Positions 55,301 through 63,776 of a stretch of DNA of 64,000 nucleotides are shown here, in pieces (position 1 is the first letter of the stretch; each line of letters starts with the position of its first letter). A program made the position numbers and the translations under genes. The notes beneath the pieces were generated by a model. It saw nothing but the letters and a program-made list of their open reading frames with translations, ran no database searches and was not told the DNA's origin. The stretch comes from Rhizobium sp. NLR16a (GTDB lineage Bacteria; Pseudomonadota; Alphaproteobacteria; Rhizobiales; Rhizobiaceae), in assembly GCF_017948245.1 (NCBI RefSeq), contig NZ_CP072865.1, forward strand, positions 1 to 64,000, written 5' to 3'.

Positions 55301-55505
55301 GCGCGGCGTCTTCTGGGGTCCGCTCGCCTTCGCCATGATGGGCGGCATCCTGGTCGCGACAGTGCTCACCATTCTGGTTCTGCCGGCCGGTTACGCTCTT
55401 TTCTTCGGCCGCGAGCCGAAGGCAAAGGACGAGCCAGGCCGGGATGCCGACGCCATCCAGGAAGAGGCGGATGACAGACATCCGCCGGCGTTGGCAGCCG
55501 AGTGA
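52356..55505 (+). CDS. RND efflux permease, second system
   Basis: The protein has 1049 residues. The Asp pair of the proton relay is in LGLLVDDAMIVVEMMERK. The N-terminus is longer and more charged (about 20 residues before the first helix) than in AcrB. VMVVQAIWPGASIQEMEDQVVNKIERKL is typical of the VexF/MexK-like or YerP-like HAE group. An ATG at 52362 is an alternative start. There is no outer-membrane gene nearby. A strong terminator follows. The first RND pump of the window (2579-5761) is of a different subfamily, so this is not a recent duplication. Confidence 0.92.
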   Translation: MTMDANTEKRPFNLSRWAIGHPSIARFLFGLIIITGVLGLMRMGQREDPEFTFRVMVVQAIWPGASIQEMEDQVVNKIERKLQETPHIDWVKSYTRAGSAIITLQVKGDTNSQEVADAFYQVRKKVGDISSELPQGLLGPYFNDEFGDTFITLHSISGEGYSYPELKKFAIQARDMLLTTPGVEKAVIIGDQPEKIYIDVSSKALAERGLTVLDLQNAIKGQNNVDPAGSVDTGLRSVRISVEGDMKKVADIRELRLRAGGQVTRLGDIATVSSGLEDPYQRKYRFNGHDSVQVGVVMAKGFNVTDVGKGVEATYQRFEEALPYGVAVDQIANQPDVVTDAVSEFMHALGEALVIVLVVSFLSIGWRSGLVIAIAIPLVLAATFALMYELGIDLQRISLGALIIALGLLVDDAMIVVEMMERKLEEGLVKLEAASFAYSSTAFPMLTGTLITTAGFIPVGFAASTAGEYVRSLFYVVGIALVTSWFVAVYFTPWLGYMILKQRHHAGEHRDAFDTSFYRRLRGTVGWAVRHRVIVLLLTLGTFVTSLWAFQFIPQNFFPQSSRPEILVDLWLPEGTSIKEVEVQAKALEAKMMDDPDKRFIATYIGEGAPRFFLPLDQQLRNPNFAQLLVMAKDEPARERLIVKLRTILAEDFPSIRGKVDRLFLGPPTGWPVQMRIMGPDRQEVRAIADQVKARFTANPMLGAIHDDWLEPVPAMKLVIDQDRARALGVTSQRVRQMLQTAMSGAPLDDFRDGEETVSIVAREPDASRSLLSAVNSVYVPTDFGGFVPVSQVAKVVPVMEQGIEWRRDRLPTITVRATLPDGVQPNDVVMKMYADMKDLRDSLPAGYNVEIQGGAEDAAESQMSIAAKAPIMLAVIIVLLMVQLQHFGKAMLVLATGPLGIIGAAAALLISGAPFGFVAILGVIALLGIIMRNSIILVDQIDQDIKAGMHRQEAIVGAAVRRFRPIMLTALTAVLALIPISRGVFWGPLAFAMMGGILVATVLTILVLPAGYALFFGREPKAKDEPGRDADAIQEEADDRHPPALAAE

Positions 55506-55507
55506 GG

Positions 55508-55534
55508 ACGGCGCGGCGAAAGCCGCGCCGTTTT
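55508..55534 (+). terminator. Rho-independent terminator of the second RND operon
   Basis: ACGGCGCGGC (55508-55517) pairs with GCCGCGCCGT (55522-55531) around a GAAA tetraloop and is followed by TTT (TTTT in all). It is one of the strongest terminators in the window. Confidence 0.92.
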
Positions 55535-55686
55535 CCTTGCAGGTCACACTCTCACGGTTCTCATCACTGCCCGCTTCGTCTCGACTCGCGCCGATTCCAT
55601 TGCCGTCTCGAAAAAGCTAAGCTTTTGAAAGCATGCCGGGGCGCGAGCCGTAATCCCGGCCGTCCATTGACAGGGGAGGCGCGACC

Positions 55687-57597
55687 ATGGCCGATTATCG
55701 TCTGGAAACAAGCTGGCACCCGGTCGAAGGCAGTTTCGGGCGCTTGATCTTCACTCTCTTCAATCTTTCAGCCGAGCCTCTCTCCGGCTTCTCGCTCGCC
55801 TATACGTCGGAGACGCGGGTTGCCGACAAATATGTCTGCGATGGCGGCAGCCTGGAGCGACAGCTCGCGCATTTCCATGAATTCCGCCCGCCCGAGGGAC
55901 TGAGCGTGCCGCCGGGCGCCCACTGGCGGTTCACCGTCGAGGGGCTGACCCGAGAACCGAAACATGTGACATCAGGGGTCAAATCGGCCTATCTGACACT
56001 TGGCGACGGGCGCCATGTTCCTGTCGGTTTCGGCGATCTCCTTCTCGAAGGCCGGGATGGCGGCATTGCGCCGCCGCTTCTGCCGCCGGGCCGGGTGGAG
56101 GAACCGTATTCGCTGCTGCCCTGGCCGCTGGCGCTCGCGCTGAAGGCGGGGGAACTGCCGGTCGTCCTTTATCCGGCCGAGAGCACGCGACCCGACGCGG
56201 TCAAGGCGTTGTCCCTGGTTCTTTCGCTTTACCAGCGGCTCTATCCGGCCAAAAACGTGCCGTTCTCGCTCTGCGGCGTAAAGGGCGGGCGCGCTATTCG
56301 TTTCGTTACCGAATCATCGATCGCTGCGTTCGCCTATGAAATACGATTTACCACGCATGAGGTCGTGCTCTCCAGCGCGGATGCGACGGGTCGACACAGT
56401 GGCCTGATCAGTCTGGCGCAACTCATGCACGGCGCGCGTGCCGATCGGGAGAGCTTCAGATTTCCGAATTTCGGCACGATCGCCGACCAGCCGCGTTATG
56501 ACTGGCGCGGCTGCCATCTCGACGTGGCCAGACAGTTCTATCCGGTGGCTGACGTCATGCGGCTAATCGATATCCTCGCCTGGAACAAGCTCAACGTCTT
56601 CCATTGGCACCTGACCGACGACGAAGCCTGGCGGCTGGAGATCAAGGCCTATCCCCAGCTTACGGAGATCGGCGCGCGGCATGGCCCGGACGAGGTGCTC
56701 GTGCCGCAGCTTGGTGACGGGGCGAAACCGCGCTACGGCCATTACTCGCAGGAGGATGTCAGGCGGATCGTCGCGCATGCCGCCTCTCTGCATGTCGAGG
56801 TGGTGCCGGAAATCGATGTTCCCGGCCATAGCACCGCGACGCTGTTGTCATTGCCCGGCCTCGTCGACGGGCAGGAGGCGCCGGACAGCTACCGCGCCGT
56901 GCAGGGTTATTCCAACAATGCCCTCAACCCGGCGATCGAATTCACCTATGAATTTCTCGGCAAGGTGTTCGACGAGATGGTCACGCTGTTTCCCGGCGAA
57001 TATATTCATATCGGCGGCGACGAGGTCGCAAGCGGCGCCTGGCTTTCCTCGCCGCTTTGCAAGGCGCTGATGGAACGGGAGAAAATTGCCGGCACCGCGG
57101 AGCTGCAATCCTATTTCCTGAAACGGATTAAGGCCATGTTGTCGGAGCGCGGCAGGAAGCTCGCTGGCTGGAACGAAGTCTCACATGGCGGCGGCGTCGA
57201 TCGCGACGGTACTTTGCTGATGGCCTGGGAAAAGCCCGCTGTCGGCATCGAGCTGGCGCAGCAAGGCTACGATGTGGTGATGACGCCGGGCCAAGCCTAT
57301 TATCTCGACATGGCGCAGGCGGAAGCCTGGTCCGAGCCCGGTGCGAGCTGGGCGGGCCATGCGCCACCGGAACATAGCTATGCTTACGAGGCCGAGGGCG
57401 AGTTGCCGGATACGCTACGCGAGAAGATGCGCGGCGTCCAAGCCTGCATCTGGACTGAAAACTTCCTCTCTGGCGCCTATTTCAACCGGCTGGTCTTCCC
57501 GCGCCTTTCGGCCGTCGCCGAAGCCGCCTGGACGCCCCTGGAACGCAAGGACTGGGACCGGTTCGCAGCGATCGTACGGATGTGGCCGGTGCTTTAG
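55687..57597 (+). CDS. Glycoside hydrolase family 20 beta-N-acetylhexosaminidase
   Basis: The protein has 636 residues and no signal peptide, so it works in the cytosol on imported chito-oligomers or similar. A non-catalytic N-terminal half is followed by the TIM barrel. The catalytic pair Asp445-Glu446 is in IHIGGDEVASGAW. HWHLTDDEAWRLEIKAYP, DVPGHSTA and WNEVSHGG line the site. GGGGAGGCG precedes the ATG. It is convergent with a ROK-family sugar kinase whose stop codon overlaps its own; the pair would release and phosphorylate N-acetylglucosamine. Confidence 0.92.
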   Translation: MADYRLETSWHPVEGSFGRLIFTLFNLSAEPLSGFSLAYTSETRVADKYVCDGGSLERQLAHFHEFRPPEGLSVPPGAHWRFTVEGLTREPKHVTSGVKSAYLTLGDGRHVPVGFGDLLLEGRDGGIAPPLLPPGRVEEPYSLLPWPLALALKAGELPVVLYPAESTRPDAVKALSLVLSLYQRLYPAKNVPFSLCGVKGGRAIRFVTESSIAAFAYEIRFTTHEVVLSSADATGRHSGLISLAQLMHGARADRESFRFPNFGTIADQPRYDWRGCHLDVARQFYPVADVMRLIDILAWNKLNVFHWHLTDDEAWRLEIKAYPQLTEIGARHGPDEVLVPQLGDGAKPRYGHYSQEDVRRIVAHAASLHVEVVPEIDVPGHSTATLLSLPGLVDGQEAPDSYRAVQGYSNNALNPAIEFTYEFLGKVFDEMVTLFPGEYIHIGGDEVASGAWLSSPLCKALMEREKIAGTAELQSYFLKRIKAMLSERGRKLAGWNEVSHGGGVDRDGTLLMAWEKPAVGIELAQQGYDVVMTPGQAYYLDMAQAEAWSEPGASWAGHAPPEHSYAYEAEGELPDTLREKMRGVQACIWTENFLSGAYFNRLVFPRLSAVAEAAWTPLERKDWDRFAAIVRMWPVL

Positions 57598-58511
57598 GAT
57601 GCAGCGGCATCGGCTTTCAGTCCCAGCAGCGCTGCGCCGATCAGGCCTGGCTCGATGCGGCATTCGCTCGGCACCACCAGCGGACGGTCGAACTTGCGCA
57701 GGGTGCGGGTGCGCACCGCCCGGTCGAGCTTGGCCAGCAGCGGCTCGACATTGGAAAGCCCGCCGCCGACCGGCACGATGGTCGCGCCGGTGATGTTGAT
57801 CGTCAGGGCGAGCGGCGAGGCGACGAGATCGACATAGACGTCGATGGTGCGGGTTGCCTTCTCCTCGCCGCGCCGCCACTGATCGATGATTTCTTCGCTC
57901 GCAAGGTCGAGATCATGCAGCGTCTTGTGCAGGCGCTCCAGGCCGCGCGCGCCGCCAACGGTGTCGACACAGCCCTTCTGGCCGCAGCCGCAGGCATAGG
58001 CGGGAATGGCGACGGGAGGATTGCCGGCCGCCGATGCGATGATCGGTCCATGACCCCATTCGCCGGCAAAACCTCCGGCCTCGTTGACGAGGCGCCCATC
58101 GGCGACCAGGCCGCCACCGACACCGGTGCCGAGAATGGCGCCGAAGACGATACGGTGGCCGCGGCCGGCTCCGAGACCGGCTTCAGCCATGGCGAAACAG
58201 TCGGCGTCATTGGCGATCAAAACAGGCAGGGCGAGTTCGGCTTCTAGGTCGGCTGCGAGCGTGCGGTCGTGGATGCAGGGAATGTTGGCGCAGGTCAGGC
58301 GCTGGGTATCGGGATCGACGACGCCAGCGATCGACAGGGCAATGCGGCTCGGCTGTTCGCCGGTCTCGGCGATAATGCTGCACAGGGTCTCGACGAAAGC
58401 GGCAAAATCCTCCTTCGGCGTCGGACGGCGGCCGAGGGGGACGATGTCTGTCTCGGAGCGGGCGATGCCGCCCTTGATGGCGGAGCCGCCGATGTCGAAT
58501 GAAATAATCAT
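57594..58511 (-). CDS. ROK-family sugar kinase (N-acetylglucosamine kinase type)
   Basis: The protein has 305 residues from ATG 58511. The ATP motif FDIGGSAIKGGI, catalytic Asp in IANDADCFAMAEA, and the zinc site HGPI plus CGCGQKGCVDTVGG are ROK marks. NagK-like function (GlcNAc to GlcNAc-6-P) is the best guess, supported by the GH20 neighbour. The stop codons of the two genes overlap by 3 bases in convergent direction, so read-through could make antisense RNA. A glucokinase role cannot be excluded. Confidence 0.88.
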   Translation of the reverse strand: MIISFDIGGSAIKGGIARSETDIVPLGRRPTPKEDFAAFVETLCSIIAETGEQPSRIALSIAGVVDPDTQRLTCANIPCIHDRTLAADLEAELALPVLIANDADCFAMAEAGLGAGRGHRIVFGAILGTGVGGGLVADGRLVNEAGGFAGEWGHGPIIASAAGNPPVAIPAYACGCGQKGCVDTVGGARGLERLHKTLHDLDLASEEIIDQWRRGEEKATRTIDVYVDLVASPLALTINITGATIVPVGGGLSNVEPLLAKLDRAVRTRTLRKFDRPLVVPSECRIEPGLIGAALLGLKADAAAS

Positions 58512-58736
58512 TGCCTGCCTGCCGTTTCTCTGGCCATCAGCGTCTGCTCGCACTGTTGGCCGGGAATTTCAAGCCTTCATGCACCTGCCTGCCATGCGCT
58601 TGCGGCGCAAAGGAGCGACGGTCGAACGTAAATCGCCGCCGACAGGTCTTTCATTGATTTCCTGTCCCTTAAGTCATTCAATTGGCATATTGCGCGGCCA
58701 GGATCGGACCCCGCACTTCCATCATCTACCGGTATC

Positions 58737-59396
58737 ATGACCATCGAAAACGCCGATTCCAACAGACGCAGAAGACCCCGTCCGCCACGTCCCAAAGGCC
58801 GCCGCCTCTCAGCGGTCCTGCGGCAGCTGGCAGGCGACCGAAGCCGGGAGTGGATCTCGATCGGCGATCTGTTCGAGACGATGGGTGACAGGGCGATCAG
58901 TGCTCTGATGCTGATCTTCGCGCTGCCGAACGCCTTTCCCACCCCGCCCGGCACCTCGGCAGTGCTCGGCGCGCCGCTGGTTTTCCTGGCGGTGCAATTG
59001 ACCTTCGGGCTGAAACCCTGGCTGCCGAAGGCGATCGCAAACCGGTCGATGCGGCGGGAAGACTTCGAGACCATCGTCGGCCGCATCCACCGTTGGCTCG
59101 CCTGGGCGGAGCGCATGCTGAAGCCGCGGCTTGCGATCTTCGCCGAGCCGCCGGCGGAATATTTCGCCGGCCCTGCCTGTCTGCTGCTTTCGATCGTGCT
59201 GGTTCTGCCGGTTCCGCTCGGCAACATCCTGCCGGCGATCACCATCTCGGTCTTCGCTTTCGGCATCATGGGGCGTGACGGGCTCTTCGCGCTCATCGGC
59301 TTTATCATGACGACCGTGTCGCTCGTCATTGCCGGCAGCGTGATCTACGGTCTCGCAAAGGCGTCGATTTATTTCGTCATGCAATGGTTTGCCTGA
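58737..59396 (+). CDS. exoD: Exopolysaccharide synthesis protein ExoD
   Basis: The protein has 219 residues with four or five hydrophobic helices after a basic N-terminus. ISIGDLFETMGDRAISALMLIFALPNAFPTPPGTSAVLGAPLVF is the ExoD family block. In Sinorhizobium, exoD mutants make altered exopolysaccharide, are sensitive to alkali and invade nodules poorly. The gene is divergent from the ROK kinase, with a 225-bp gap. A hairpin follows. Confidence 0.9.
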   Translation: MTIENADSNRRRRPRPPRPKGRRLSAVLRQLAGDRSREWISIGDLFETMGDRAISALMLIFALPNAFPTPPGTSAVLGAPLVFLAVQLTFGLKPWLPKAIANRSMRREDFETIVGRIHRWLAWAERMLKPRLAIFAEPPAEYFAGPACLLLSIVLVLPVPLGNILPAITISVFAFGIMGRDGLFALIGFIMTTVSLVIAGSVIYGLAKASIYFVMQWFA

Positions 59397-59465
59397 GCGG
59401 TGGCGTCAACAGGCTCGACATTTTCGGGAATTTTGTTTTGATCTGGCGCATAGAGACTCACATCA

Positions 59466-59492
59466 AGCCGGCGGCGGCAAGCCGGCTCATTT
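59466..59492 (+). terminator. Terminator candidate of exoD
   Basis: AGCCGGC (59466-59472) and GCCGGCT (59481-59487) form a 7-bp stem with an 8-nt loop, then CATTTTG. It lies just before the SorC-type gene and may end exoD transcription. Confidence 0.6.
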
Positions 59493-59509
59493 TGCGCGGT
59501 AGGCAGTAG

Positions 59510-60463
59510 ATGGCAAAAAGATCAGAGACCCCTGCACGGCTCGACGATGCAGCCCGTGCCGGCTGGCTTTATTACGTCGCCGGACGCACGCAGGATGAAA
59601 TCGCCGCCGCGATGGGCATTTCACGGCAATCGGCGCAGCGGCTGGTCTCGCTTGCGGTCGCCGAGCGTCTGATCAAAGTGCGGCTCGACCATCCGATCGC
59701 CGCCTGCCTCGAGCTTGCCAACCAGCTGCGGCGAAAATTCGGGCTGAAACATGTGGAGGTGGTGCCGAGCGACGCGGGTTCCTCATCGACCACCGTCGGC
59801 ATCGCCGAGGCGGGTGCGGCCGAGATCGAGCGCTGGCTGAAGCGGCCGGAACCGATCGTGCTGGCGGTCGGCACCGGCCGCACGCTGAAGGCGGCGGTCG
59901 ACCAGCTTCCGGCGATCGAATGTCCCAATCACCGGATCGTCTCGTTGACCGGCAATATCGCGCCGGACGGTTCGGCCGCCTATTACAACGTCATCTTCAG
60001 CATGGCGGATGCGGTGAAGGCGCGGCACTATCCGATGCCGCTGCCGGTGCTCGTCACCTCGGCCGAAGAACGGGAGCTGCTGCATGGCCAGCAATTGGTG
60101 CGCTCGACGCTCGACATGAGCGCGCAGGCCGACGTCACCTTCGTCGGCATCGGCGAGCTCGGCATCGACGGGCCGCTCTGCGTCGACGGCTTTCTGGAAA
60201 AGGACGAGATGATGGAACTGATGCGCGGGGGCGCCGTCGGTGAAATCTGCGGCTGGATCTTCGATGTCGACGGCAAGCTGCTCGACAACCCGATCAACGA
60301 GCGCGTCGCCTCGGCGCCGATCCCATCCCGCGAGGCATCGATGGTCATCGGGCTCGCCAAAGGCAAGCGCAAATTCAAGGCGATCAGAGCGGCCGTTGTC
60401 GGCCATCAGATCAACGCTCTGATCACCGACGAAGAGACGGCCGAATTTTTGCTCAAAAGCTGA
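59510..60463 (+). CDS. SorC/SmoC-type sugar-binding transcription regulator
   Basis: The protein has 317 residues. The N-terminal helix-turn-helix reads RTQDEIAAAMGISRQSAQRLVSLAV. The C-terminal half is a sugar-phosphate-binding domain (VGTGRTLKAAVDQL, SLTGNIAPDGSAAYYN, FVGIGELG). It precedes the sorbitol/mannitol transporter smoEFGK on the same strand, as SmoC does in Rhodobacter and Sinorhizobium. One operator-like repeat overlaps its stop codon and a second lies in front of smoE. Confidence 0.88.
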   Translation: MAKRSETPARLDDAARAGWLYYVAGRTQDEIAAAMGISRQSAQRLVSLAVAERLIKVRLDHPIAACLELANQLRRKFGLKHVEVVPSDAGSSSTTVGIAEAGAAEIERWLKRPEPIVLAVGTGRTLKAAVDQLPAIECPNHRIVSLTGNIAPDGSAAYYNVIFSMADAVKARHYPMPLPVLVTSAEERELLHGQQLVRSTLDMSAQADVTFVGIGELGIDGPLCVDGFLEKDEMMELMRGGAVGEICGWIFDVDGKLLDNPINERVASAPIPSREASMVIGLAKGKRKFKAIRAAVVGHQINALITDEETAEFLLKS

Positions 60464-60470
60464 GCAAAAA
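60446..60470. promoter_or_regulatory. SorC-type operator candidate 1 (overlaps regulator stop)
   Basis: TTTTTGCTCA (60446-60455) and TGAGCAAAAA (60461-60470) are perfect 10-bp arms around AAAGC. The TTGCTCA/TGAGCAA core is the same as in the site in front of smoE. Because the stop codon lies inside, it could also act as a terminator-like hairpin. Confidence 0.7.
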
Positions 60471-60530
60471 ATATCTCAATCAAATCAAAGGGATGACCTT
60501 TGTCTTCGGCATCGCAGCAACGATTGCCGA

Positions 60531-60584
60531 TTGACATTTTTCGTCAAGTGGTGAGTAATTGCTCATGAGCAAAGCGAATGCTCA
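60531..60584 (+). promoter_or_regulatory. smoE promoter with SorC-type operator 2
   Basis: TTGACA (60531-60536) and AGTAAT (60553-60558) are 16 nt apart. TTGCTCATGAGCAA (60558-60571) is a perfect 14-bp palindrome overlapping the -10 and start region. GTGAG (60550-60554) and CTCAC (60580-60584) form outer arms. The site centre is about 106 bp from that of operator 1, near ten helix turns, which would allow looping. Confidence 0.75.
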
Positions 60585-60608
60585 CATCTCGTCTTCTGGG
60601 AGGAAGAT

Positions 60609-61919
60609 ATGACATTGAGAACTTTCCTGCTGGGCGCCTGCTCAGCATTGGCGTTTGCCAGCATGGCTTCGGCCGAAACGCTGACAATCGCGACCGTGAA
60701 CAACGGCGACATGATCCGGATGCAGAAGCTGACGGATGATTTCAAGGCGAAGAATCCCGGTATCGACCTTGAATGGGTCACCCTCGAAGAAAACGTGCTG
60801 CGCCAGAAGGTCACGACCGACATCGCGACCAAGGGCGGCCAGTACGATGTTCTGACGATCGGCACCTATGAAGTTCCGATCTGGGCGAAGCAGGGCTGGC
60901 TGCTGCCGCTCGACAACCTAGGCGACGCCTACGACGTCAACGACCTGCTGCCGGCCATCCGCAGCGGCATCAGCATGGACGGCAAGCTCTATGCAGCGCC
61001 GTTCTATGGCGAAAGCTCGATGGTCATGTACCGCAAGGATCTTTTCGACGCCGCCGGTCTGAAGATGCCCGATGCGCCGACTTGGGACTTCATCGCAGAC
61101 GCTGCGAAGAAGATCACCAACAAGGACAAGGAAATCTACGGCATCTGCCTGCGCGGCAAAGCCGGTTGGGGCGAAAACATGGCCTTCCTGACGGCGATGT
61201 CGAACTCCTTCGGGGCGCGCTGGTTCGATGAGAAGTGGAAGCCGCAGTTCGATCAGCCCGAGTGGAAGGACACGCTGACCTTCTACGTCAACCTGATGAA
61301 GGAAGCCGGCCCTCCGGGCGCCTCCTCCAACGGTTTCAACGAGAACCTGGCGCTGTTCCAGACCGGCAAGTGCGGGATGTGGATCGATGCAACGGTCGCC
61401 GCGTCCTTCGTCTCCGATCCGAAGCAGTCGCAGGTCGCCGACAAGGTCAGCTTCGCGCTCGCTCCGGACAAGGGCCTCGGCAAGCGCGGCAACTGGCTCT
61501 GGGCCTGGAACCTCGCTATTCCGGCAGGCTCGCAGAAGGTCGAAGCCGCCGAGAAATTCGTCGCCTGGGCAACGAGCAAGGACTACACCAACCTTGTTGC
61601 CGAGAAGGAAGGCTGGCTGAATGCACCTCCCGGCACCCGCACCTCGCTTTATGCGAATGCGGAGTATCAGAAGGCTGCCCCCTTCGCCAAGATGACGCTC
61701 GATTCGATCAACTCGGCCGACCCGACCAAGCCGACCGTCAAGCCGGTCCCCTATGTCGGCGTCCAGTTCGTGGCGATCCCGGAATTCCAGGGCATCGGCA
61801 CGGCGGTGGGCCAGCAGTTCTCGGCAGCCCTTGCCGGCCAGATTTCGGTCGATCAGGCGTTGAAGAGCGCACAGCAGCTGGCAACCCGCGAAATGACCAA
61901 AGCCGGCTACATTAAATAA
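60609..61919 (+). CDS. smoE: Sorbitol/mannitol-binding protein SmoE
   Basis: The protein has 436 residues with a signal peptide (cleavage after ASA). TLTIATVNNGDMIRMQKLTDDF, then GGQYDVLTIGTYEVPIWAKQGWLLPLD and APFYGESSMVMYRKDLFDAAGL match SmoE-type polyol-binding proteins. It delivers polyols such as sorbitol, mannitol or dulcitol to SmoF/SmoG. GGAGGAAG gives the start. A bulged hairpin follows the gene. Confidence 0.9.
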   Translation: MTLRTFLLGACSALAFASMASAETLTIATVNNGDMIRMQKLTDDFKAKNPGIDLEWVTLEENVLRQKVTTDIATKGGQYDVLTIGTYEVPIWAKQGWLLPLDNLGDAYDVNDLLPAIRSGISMDGKLYAAPFYGESSMVMYRKDLFDAAGLKMPDAPTWDFIADAAKKITNKDKEIYGICLRGKAGWGENMAFLTAMSNSFGARWFDEKWKPQFDQPEWKDTLTFYVNLMKEAGPPGASSNGFNENLALFQTGKCGMWIDATVAASFVSDPKQSQVADKVSFALAPDKGLGKRGNWLWAWNLAIPAGSQKVEAAEKFVAWATSKDYTNLVAEKEGWLNAPPGTRTSLYANAEYQKAAPFAKMTLDSINSADPTKPTVKPVPYVGVQFVAIPEFQGIGTAVGQQFSAALAGQISVDQALKSAQQLATREMTKAGYIK

Positions 61920-61931
61920 AACCTCCTGAGA

Positions 61932-61961
61932 AGAGGCGGATCCTTGACAATCCGCCCCTCT
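61932..61961 (+). other. Hairpin after smoE
   Basis: AGAGGCGGAT (61932-61941) pairs with ATCCGCC..TCT (61950-61961) with a two-base bulge and an 8-nt loop. It lacks a T tract and sits between binding-protein and permease genes, like the hairpin at 29596-29621. Confidence 0.6.
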
Positions 61962-62055
61962 GGGCCGCCGATTGCCCGAACCGCATCGGCGGCCTCTTTC
62001 CAGATTAAAGCTGCCTTGCGGCCGCTCCCTGCTTCAGATCAGATCGGTGATTGCC

Positions 62056-62928
62056 ATGGCAACAACACATACTCGCTCCGCGGCGCGCCTGATGATTGCG
62101 CCCTCCGTGCTGTTCCTCTTTGCGTGGATGATCGTTCCGCTCGCGATGACGATCTACTTCTCGCTGCTGAACTACAATCTGCTCAGCCCCGGCATGGAGA
62201 GCTTTGTCGGCCTGCTGAACTACGAATATTTCCTGTCCGATCCGGCCTTCATCGCCGCGCTGATCAATACGCTGCTGCTTGTCGCCGGCGTTCTCGTCGT
62301 TACCGTCGTCGGCGGAATTGCCTTTGCGCTGTTGCTCGACCAGCCGATGTACGGCCAGGGCATCGTGCGCATCCTCGTCATCGCGCCGTTCTTCGTTATG
62401 CCGACAGTGGCGGCACTCGTCTGGAAGAACATGTTCATGAACCCGGTCAACGGCCTGTTTGCGCATCTGGCGAAGGCGCTCGGCCTGCAGCCGATCGACT
62501 GGCTGGCGAATGCGCCTCTGTTGTCCGTCATCCTCATCGTCGCCTGGCAGTGGCTGCCCTTTGCCACCCTCATTCTGTTGACGGCGCTGCAGTCGCTCGA
62601 CGAAGAGCAGAAGGAGGCCGCCGAAATGGACGGCGCCGGAGCAATCTCGAAATTCATCTATATCATCCTGCCGCACATGGCGCGCGCCATCACCGTGGTG
62701 ATCCTGATCCAGACGATCTTCCTGCTTTCGGTCTTCGCCGAAATCCTCGTCACCACCAATGGCGGGCCGGGCACCGACAGCACCAATCTCACCTATCTCG
62801 TCTATGCGCAGGCACTCCTGCAGTTCGATATCGGCGGCGCTTCGGCAGGCGGCATTGTCGCGGTCGTGCTTGCCAACATCGTCGCGATCTTCCTCGTCCG
62901 CCTCGTCGGCAAGAATCTGGAGGCTTGA
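62056..62928 (+). CDS. smoF: Polyol ABC transporter permease SmoF
   Basis: The protein has 290 residues with six helices. MIAPSVLFLFAWMIVPLAMTIYFSLLNYNLLSP starts helix 1. The EAA loop reads EEQKEAAEMDGAGAISKFIYIILPHM. ATG 62056 with GGTGA upstream is chosen; the frame extends left through sequence with no ribosome site. It follows smoE after 136 bp and precedes smoG by 1 bp. Confidence 0.9.
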   Translation: MATTHTRSAARLMIAPSVLFLFAWMIVPLAMTIYFSLLNYNLLSPGMESFVGLLNYEYFLSDPAFIAALINTLLLVAGVLVVTVVGGIAFALLLDQPMYGQGIVRILVIAPFFVMPTVAALVWKNMFMNPVNGLFAHLAKALGLQPIDWLANAPLLSVILIVAWQWLPFATLILLTALQSLDEEQKEAAEMDGAGAISKFIYIILPHMARAITVVILIQTIFLLSVFAEILVTTNGGPGTDSTNLTYLVYAQALLQFDIGGASAGGIVAVVLANIVAIFLVRLVGKNLEA

Positions 62929-62929
62929 G

Positions 62930-63760
62930 ATGGCCAGAAAAGTCACAACTCAGCGCAAGGTCATCATGACCGCGATTGCCTGGACGCTCGGCATCCTGAT
63001 CTTCTTTCCGATCCTCTGGACGTTCCTGACCAGCTTCAAATCGGAAGCCGATGCCATTGCCTCGCCGCCGCAGTTCCTGTTCTTCCACTGGACGACGGAA
63101 AACTATGCGGAAGTGCAGAGCCGGTCGAACTATCTCAGCCACTTCATGAACTCGGTGGTCATTTCCTTCGGCTCGACGCTGATCGGGCTGGTCATCGCCA
63201 TTCCGGCCGCCTGGGCGATGGCTTTCGCGCCCACCAAGCGGACCAAGGACGTGCTGATGTGGATGCTCTCGACCAAGATGATGCCGCCCGTCGGCGCGCT
63301 CATCCCCATCTATCTGATGTTCCGCAATTCTGGTCTGCTCGACACGCGCACCGGGCTGGTGATCGTGCTGACGCTGATCAACCTGCCAATTATCGTCTGG
63401 ATGCTCTACACCTACTTCAAGGAAATCCCCGGCGAGATCCTGGAAGCAGCCCGCATGGACGGAGCGTCGCTGATGAAGGAGATCGTCTACGTGCTGACGC
63501 CGATGGCGGTGCCCGGCATTGCCTCGACGCTGCTTCTGAACATCATCCTTGCCTGGAACGAGGCGTTCTGGACGCTCAACCTCACCGCCTCGAAGGCAGC
63601 GCCCTTGACGGCCTTCATCGCCTCCTATTCCAGCCCGGAAGGCCTGTTCTACGCCAAGCTTTCGGCGGCCTCGACCATGGCGATCGCGCCGATCCTGATC
63701 CTCGGCTGGTTCAGCCAGAAGCAACTCGTCCGCGGCCTGACCTTCGGCGCAGTGAAATAA
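62930..63760 (+). CDS. smoG: Polyol ABC transporter permease SmoG
   Basis: The protein has 276 residues with six helices. The EAA loop reads [30 protein letters not shown]. The start at 62930 has GGAGG just before; the upstream open frame inside smoF is a shadow. Together with SmoF it forms the membrane channel. Confidence 0.9.
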   Translation: MARKVTTQRKVIMTAIAWTLGILIFFPILWTFLTSFKSEADAIASPPQFLFFHWTTENYAEVQSRSNYLSHFMNSVVISFGSTLIGLVIAIPAAWAMAFAPTKRTKDVLMWMLSTKMMPPVGALIPIYLMFRNSGLLDTRTGLVIVLTLINLPIIVWMLYTYFKEIPGEILEAARMDGASLMKEIVYVLTPMAVPGIASTLLLNIILAWNEAFWTLNLTASKAAPLTAFIASYSSPEGLFYAKLSAASTMAIAPILILGWFSQKQLVRGLTFGAVK

Positions 63761-63776
63761 GAAAAGGGAGACAAAC

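Noticed and set aside
53076..55547. 823-codon minus-strand frame opposite the second RND permease
   Set aside because: Same antisense effect; the translation is rich in Asp, His and Arg with no domain, while the plus strand is a complete permease.
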